A stretch of 38,379 bases of DNA from Sporichthyaceae bacterium (GTDB lineage Bacteria > Actinomycetota > Actinomycetes > JAKEEW01), in the NCBI GenBank assembly GCA_022616375.1, contig JAKEEW010000334.1:1-38379 (forward strand). The letters run 5' to 3'. Positions 35,575-38,379 of this stretch are shown one piece after another. The position numbers and the translations under genes are program-made. Positions within the stretch are counted from its first letter, which is position 1, and the number at the start of each line of letters is the position of its first letter. Below the pieces are notes generated by a model. The model was not told the origin of the DNA. It saw nothing but the letters and a program-made list of their open reading frames with translations, and did not search any database.

Positions 35575-36623
35575 CCGAAGCCGGACTGCACGGCCGCACT
35601 GATCAGGTTGACCGTCTCGGCGTCGGTGTGCGCCTGCCGGACTCCGTTGTCCAGGCCACGGTCGGTGCAGCTGCTGAACGTGATCCATACCGGGGTGGGC
35701 GCGCCACCGCCCTGGCTGAACAGCAGCACCGCGTCGGGGGTCACCGGCTCGCCGTCCAGGCACTGGTCCGGCGGCTGGTCCGGGTTGCGCCCGGCCGGCG
35801 CGGCGTTGACCTTCGCGACCAGTGCGGCCGCGTCGGTCGGAGCCAGCTCACCCGAGGCCTGCAGGCGGCTGTCGAGTCCGCGGCCGTAGGAGCAGATCCG
35901 CACGGTGTCGGACTCGGCCGGAACCATGGCGGCCGGCGGGTCGGCCGGCGCGGACACGTCCGGCCGCTCGGTCGCGCAGCCGAGACGGTCCACGTCGACC
36001 AGCCGAGCGGTGTCCAGGATCGCGGCACCCTCGGCCGGGTCGGTGGTCCGGACCACTAGGAAGATCTCCCGGGACGAAACCGCGAGCTGAGCCGCATACC
36101 GCCCGTCCGGCAACGTGGTCTCGGTCAGCGTCGCGGCCACCCCGTCCAGCTTGACCGGGCTACCGGCCACGCCTTCCAGCGCGGCGTATCCCACCGGGCT
36201 GATGCCGGCGACCCGCTTGGTCGCCGGCTCCGGGGTGAGGCAGTCGTCGAGCACCAGGGCTCGGCCGCGGACCACGGACGGTGCGTTGGTCTGGTTGCAG
36301 TCGATGTCGTTGACCCGCCAGTCGGCCGGAACGGCGATCTCCATGCCGAGTGAGCTGTACCAGGTCCACCCGTCGGGGGCCGCCGGCTGGCCCGCCCCGG
36401 GCAGGGCCGCGACCGAGCCACCGCGATCGGGCTGGGTCACCGCAACGGTCACCGCGGCGACGACGGCGCCGGCCGCGAGTGCCGCCGCGGCAACGTGGAG
36501 CCCGCGGTTGCGCGGCCGGCGTGGCTCCAGGTCGGCGAGCAGTCGAGTTTGGCGGCCGGCCACCAGGTGTTCCCGGCTGCGGAACGTTTCGCGGACCAGC
36601 GCCTCGGTTTCGTGATCGGTCAT
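35556..36623 (-). CDS. Single-pass membrane protein coupled to an ECF sigma factor
   Basis: The 355-aa product has a cytoplasmic N-terminus of about 45 residues (MTDHETEALVRETFRSREHLV), one membrane helix (about 48-66, AAAALAAGAVVAAVTVAV) and an extracellular domain with several cysteines (for example DIDCNQ and DDCLTP) that may form disulfides. Position suggests it tethers or regulates the sigma factor, but there is no zinc anti-sigma motif (HxxxCxxC), so this is inference from context. GGAGG precedes the ATG, which overlaps the sigma stop by 4 nt. Confidence 0.8.
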   Translation of the reverse strand: MTDHETEALVRETFRSREHLVAGRQTRLLADLEPRRPRNRGLHVAAAALAAGAVVAAVTVAVTQPDRGGSVAALPGAGQPAAPDGWTWYSSLGMEIAVPADWRVNDIDCNQTNAPSVVRGRALVLDDCLTPEPATKRVAGISPVGYAALEGVAGSPVKLDGVAATLTETTLPDGRYAAQLAVSSREIFLVVRTTDPAEGAAILDTARLVDVDRLGCATERPDVSAPADPPAAMVPAESDTVRICSYGRGLDSRLQASGELAPTDAAALVAKVNAAPAGRNPDQPPDQCLDGEPVTPDAVLLFSQGGGAPTPVWITFSSCTDRGLDNGVRQAHTDAETVNLISAAVQSGFGYSGLD

Positions 36624-37120
36624 GGCAGGGCCTCCGTGTGCATCGTGGGCAGCGCAGCGCGCAGCGTGGCCAGCGCCCGGGCGGCCTGGGACCGCACGGT
36701 GCTGGCTCGGCAACCGAGGACGGTCGCGATCTCCGGGTCGGACAGGTCCTCGTAGTAGCGCAGGACCAGCACCGCTCGCTGCCGGCCCGGCAGTCCGGCC
36801 AGCAGCGACCAGGCCGCGTCCCGGCTGGCGTAGGCGTCGGTGTCATCGGATGCCGCCGGCTCGGCGTGCACCGCCGGCATCGCGAGCTCCCGGCGCCACC
36901 GCCGCCTGGACCGGCGCAGCTGCTCGTGCACCAGCACCTTGCGGACGTACGCCTCCGGCTGGTCCAGGGTCGAGATCCGCGCCCAGCGCGGGTAGACCTT
37001 GGCCAGCACGGCCTGGACGAGATCCTCGGCCTCGTGCGGGCTGCCGCACAGCATCAGCGCGCCGCGCAACAGCGCCTCGCCTCGAGCCGCCACGAACTCC
37101 TCGATCGTCGGTGGCTGCAC
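36620..37120 (-). CDS. SigE-family ECF RNA polymerase sigma factor
   Basis: The 166-aa protein has region 2 (FVAARGEALLRGALMLCG; HEAEDLVQAVLAKVYPRWARI) and region 4 (LPGRQRAVLVLRYYEDLSDPEIATVLGCRASTVRSQAARALATLR), the compact form of actinobacterial SigE-family ECF factors. These factors answer envelope or other external signals. The GTG at 37120 follows AGGAGG. The gene overlaps a membrane-protein gene that is probably its regulator. No matching ECF promoter was found directly upstream on the minus strand. Confidence 0.92.
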   Translation of the reverse strand: MQPPTIEEFVAARGEALLRGALMLCGSPHEAEDLVQAVLAKVYPRWARISTLDQPEAYVRKVLVHEQLRRSRRRWRRELAMPAVHAEPAASDDTDAYASRDAAWSLLAGLPGRQRAVLVLRYYEDLSDPEIATVLGCRASTVRSQAARALATLRAALPTMHTEALP

Positions 37121-37246
37121 CGCACCTCCTGGATTGCCTGCGCTGTCCTACCAAAGGCCCCAGCCCACCGGATCTGCTGCATCGCAGCCGAGATCACTTA
37201 TCGGGCTCTGCAGTGGTTAGACGCGCCGAGGAGCCGATCCGGCTTC

Positions 37247-37278
37247 GCCGGGATCCGGAACAGCCGGGATCCGGAACC
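37247..37278. repeat. 16-bp direct repeat upstream of the ECF operon
   Basis: GCCGGGATCCGGAAC(A/C) occurs at 37247-37262 and 37263-37278, with a looser third copy just before. It lies between the luciferase-like gene and the sigma gene. Whether it is an operator or a mutational duplication is not clear. Nothing else is evident in 37121-37301. Confidence 0.75.
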
Positions 37279-37301
37279 CTACTCGACCGGAAGGAACCGG
37301 C

Positions 37302-38099
37302 TCAGTCGCGGTCGCGAGCGTGCAGCACCGGTGTCGGGCCGACCGCGACCGAGCGCAGCTGGGCGAGCAGGTCGACCACGTCCGCTTCGTCGGCCAGGGT
37401 GGCCCTGATCACATCGGCACCGGCCGCGGCCAGCGCAAGCGCCTGTTCCTGCGCGTCTTCGAGCCTGCCGAACAGGCCGGCCACTCGCGGATCGTGCTCG
37501 GCGCCGAGTGCCGGGTCGCGCAGCGCCCTGGCCACCGCCTCGCTCATGGTCCGGCCGATCGCCACCGGGAGCGCCACGACCAGCGGAAACTCCGCCCTGG
37601 TCAGCCCGGCCGCGGCGCGGGCGGCGCGCGCCCTGGCCAGTTCGGTGACCGCCGCGTCCCGGCTGTCCGCATGGACGACGAAGCCGGCCGCGGCGAGATC
37701 GAGCTCCGTGGTGCGGACCCTGGCTCGCCAGCCGGCCGCTCCCCCGACCGCCTCGACTAGGGTCGCCCGGTCCGAGTCCGCGGCCGTGGCCGTGACCGTG
37801 CCGCCGAGCTCGACCAATGCATCGGCGGTACCGGTCAGCCACTGCGCCAGCCCGGCTGGGCCACTGTCTGTGGCCCCATCCGCCGTGCTGCGAACCACGA
37901 GACCGAGCCGGGCCGGATCCGCCTCGATCGCGAGCAGGTCGAGCGTTGCCGGGTCGGGCCGGGTCGCGGAGTCGACCGGCAGCCAGACCGCCCGGTAGCC
38001 GAGCCGGCCGGCCAGGTGGGCGATGTGGCCCTGCCGGACCGGATCGTGCTCGCGTCGCAGCGTCAGCTCCAGCGCGACGAGCGTGGTTGGCACGCCCAC
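37302..38099 (-). CDS. Luciferase-like (LLM) oxidoreductase, diverged
   Basis: The 265-aa protein has the barrel pattern of bacterial luciferase-like flavin/F420 enzymes: an N-terminal strand (TLVALELTL), HIAHLAGRLGYRAVWLPVD, a middle LGLVVRST, and a C-terminal AVARALRDPALGAEHDPRV followed by ALALAAAGADVIRATLADEADV. It is shorter than the usual 300-350 aa and key cofactor residues cannot be named. The GTG at 38099 is used; GTG at 38093 is close by. It diverges from the VWA gene, with only 23 bp between the starts. Confidence 0.72.
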   Translation of the reverse strand: MGVPTTLVALELTLRREHDPVRQGHIAHLAGRLGYRAVWLPVDSATRPDPATLDLLAIEADPARLGLVVRSTADGATDSGPAGLAQWLTGTADALVELGGTVTATAADSDRATLVEAVGGAAGWRARVRTTELDLAAAGFVVHADSRDAAVTELARARAARAAAGLTRAEFPLVVALPVAIGRTMSEAVARALRDPALGAEHDPRVAGLFGRLEDAQEQALALAAAGADVIRATLADEADVVDLLAQLRSVAVGPTPVLHARDRD

Positions 38100-38109
38100 A
38101 CCGGCTCCC

Positions 38110-38115
38110 TAGGGT
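38110..38115 (+). promoter_or_regulatory. -10 box for a leaderless VWA-gene transcript
   Basis: TAGGGT ends 7 nt before the ATG at 38123, and no ribosome site is present. Confidence 0.45.
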
Positions 38116-38122
38116 GTTCATC

Positions 38123-38379
38123 ATGCGAACGTCCGTTCGCGGAGCGTACGACAGTTCGGATGGACCGTCCACGCCCGCCGAGCTGGCTACCGGCCTGGTC
38201 GTGGCGCTCGCCGGAGGCCTGCGCCGGGCCGGCATTCCGGTGTCTTCCGGAGAGACCATCGACGCGGTCCGGGCGCTGGCCGCCGTTGACGTCACGAACC
38301 GCCCGGTGACCAGAGCGGCCTTACGCAGCTGCCTGGTCAAGGACGACGCGCACCTGGAGCTGTTCGAGCGGCTGTTCGA
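38123..38379 (+). CDS. VWA/CoxE-like protein, N-terminal part
   Basis: The window ends inside this gene after 85 codons. The visible part (LATGLVVALAGGLRRAGIPVSSGETIDAVRAL; RAALRSCLVKDDAHLELFERLF) matches the start of CoxE-like proteins with a von Willebrand A domain, which work with MoxR-type AAA ATPases in assembling metal enzymes. The domain itself lies outside the window. A TAGGGT -10 box upstream makes a leaderless start likely. Confidence 0.8.
   Translation, partial: MRTSVRGAYDSSDGPSTPAELATGLVVALAGGLRRAGIPVSSGETIDAVRALAAVDVTNRPVTRAALRSCLVKDDAHLELFERLF

Overview
The window is chromosomal DNA from a high-GC Gram-positive bacterium (Actinomycetota). The evidence is GC-rich third codon positions, many GTG starts, a MabA-type FabG, a DUF3099 protein, a structured RNA of 6C architecture, and many genes that begin about 7-9 nt after a TANNNT -10 box with no leader. 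The order cannot be fixed from sequence alone. There is no prophage, transposase, CRISPR array, rRNA or tRNA; most genes are housekeeping or accessory metabolic.

Layout. 1-1951: a GAF histidine kinase and LuxR-type response regulator pair (minus strand). 2075-5152: an SDR oxidoreductase, a scrap of a glyoxalase-like gene, a QueA-like enzyme and SerB. 5235-7291: two DGPF/YCII proteins converging on an ECF42-type sigma factor, whose start region is tandemly duplicated. 7269-11782: MMPL transporter, FabG and an MFS exporter (minus). 11846-16302: TldD-TldE and a two-domain methyltransferase. 16367-17234: dodecin, DUF3099 protein and a candidate 6C RNA. 17235-22051: MoaA and BioA back to back, then SURF1, a sirtuin and an SDR without its catalytic Tyr/Lys. 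22152-27551: ABC exporter, small protein, phosphotransferase with an apparent frameshift, acyl-CoA dehydrogenase and a small HTH protein. 27790-29498: an ABC-F protein behind a leader peptide and terminator. 29683-34582: zinc metallopeptidase, stop-less glutaminyl cyclotransferase, SWIM protein, truncated aldehyde dehydrogenase, SnoaL-like protein and an IclR fragment. 34694-38379: secreted and membrane proteins, an ECF sigma factor with a membrane partner, a luciferase-like oxidoreductase and the start of a VWA protein.

Two themes stand out. First, regulation: (a) the ABC-F gene has a five-codon leaderless leader peptide followed by an intrinsic terminator; (b) the DGPF operon has a promoter resembling the known ECF42 target, facing the ECF42 gene; (c) moaA and bioA appear to share overlapping -10 boxes; (d) a C-loop double-hairpin RNA sits between convergent genes. 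Second, decay: VOC, aldehyde dehydrogenase and IclR fragments, a lost stop codon, a one-base frameshift and several short tandem duplications (53, 27, 16 and 14 bp) suggest recent small deletions and duplications, though some single-base cases could be sequencing errors.

All functional calls come from reading motifs and overall protein resemblance by eye; no database search was run.
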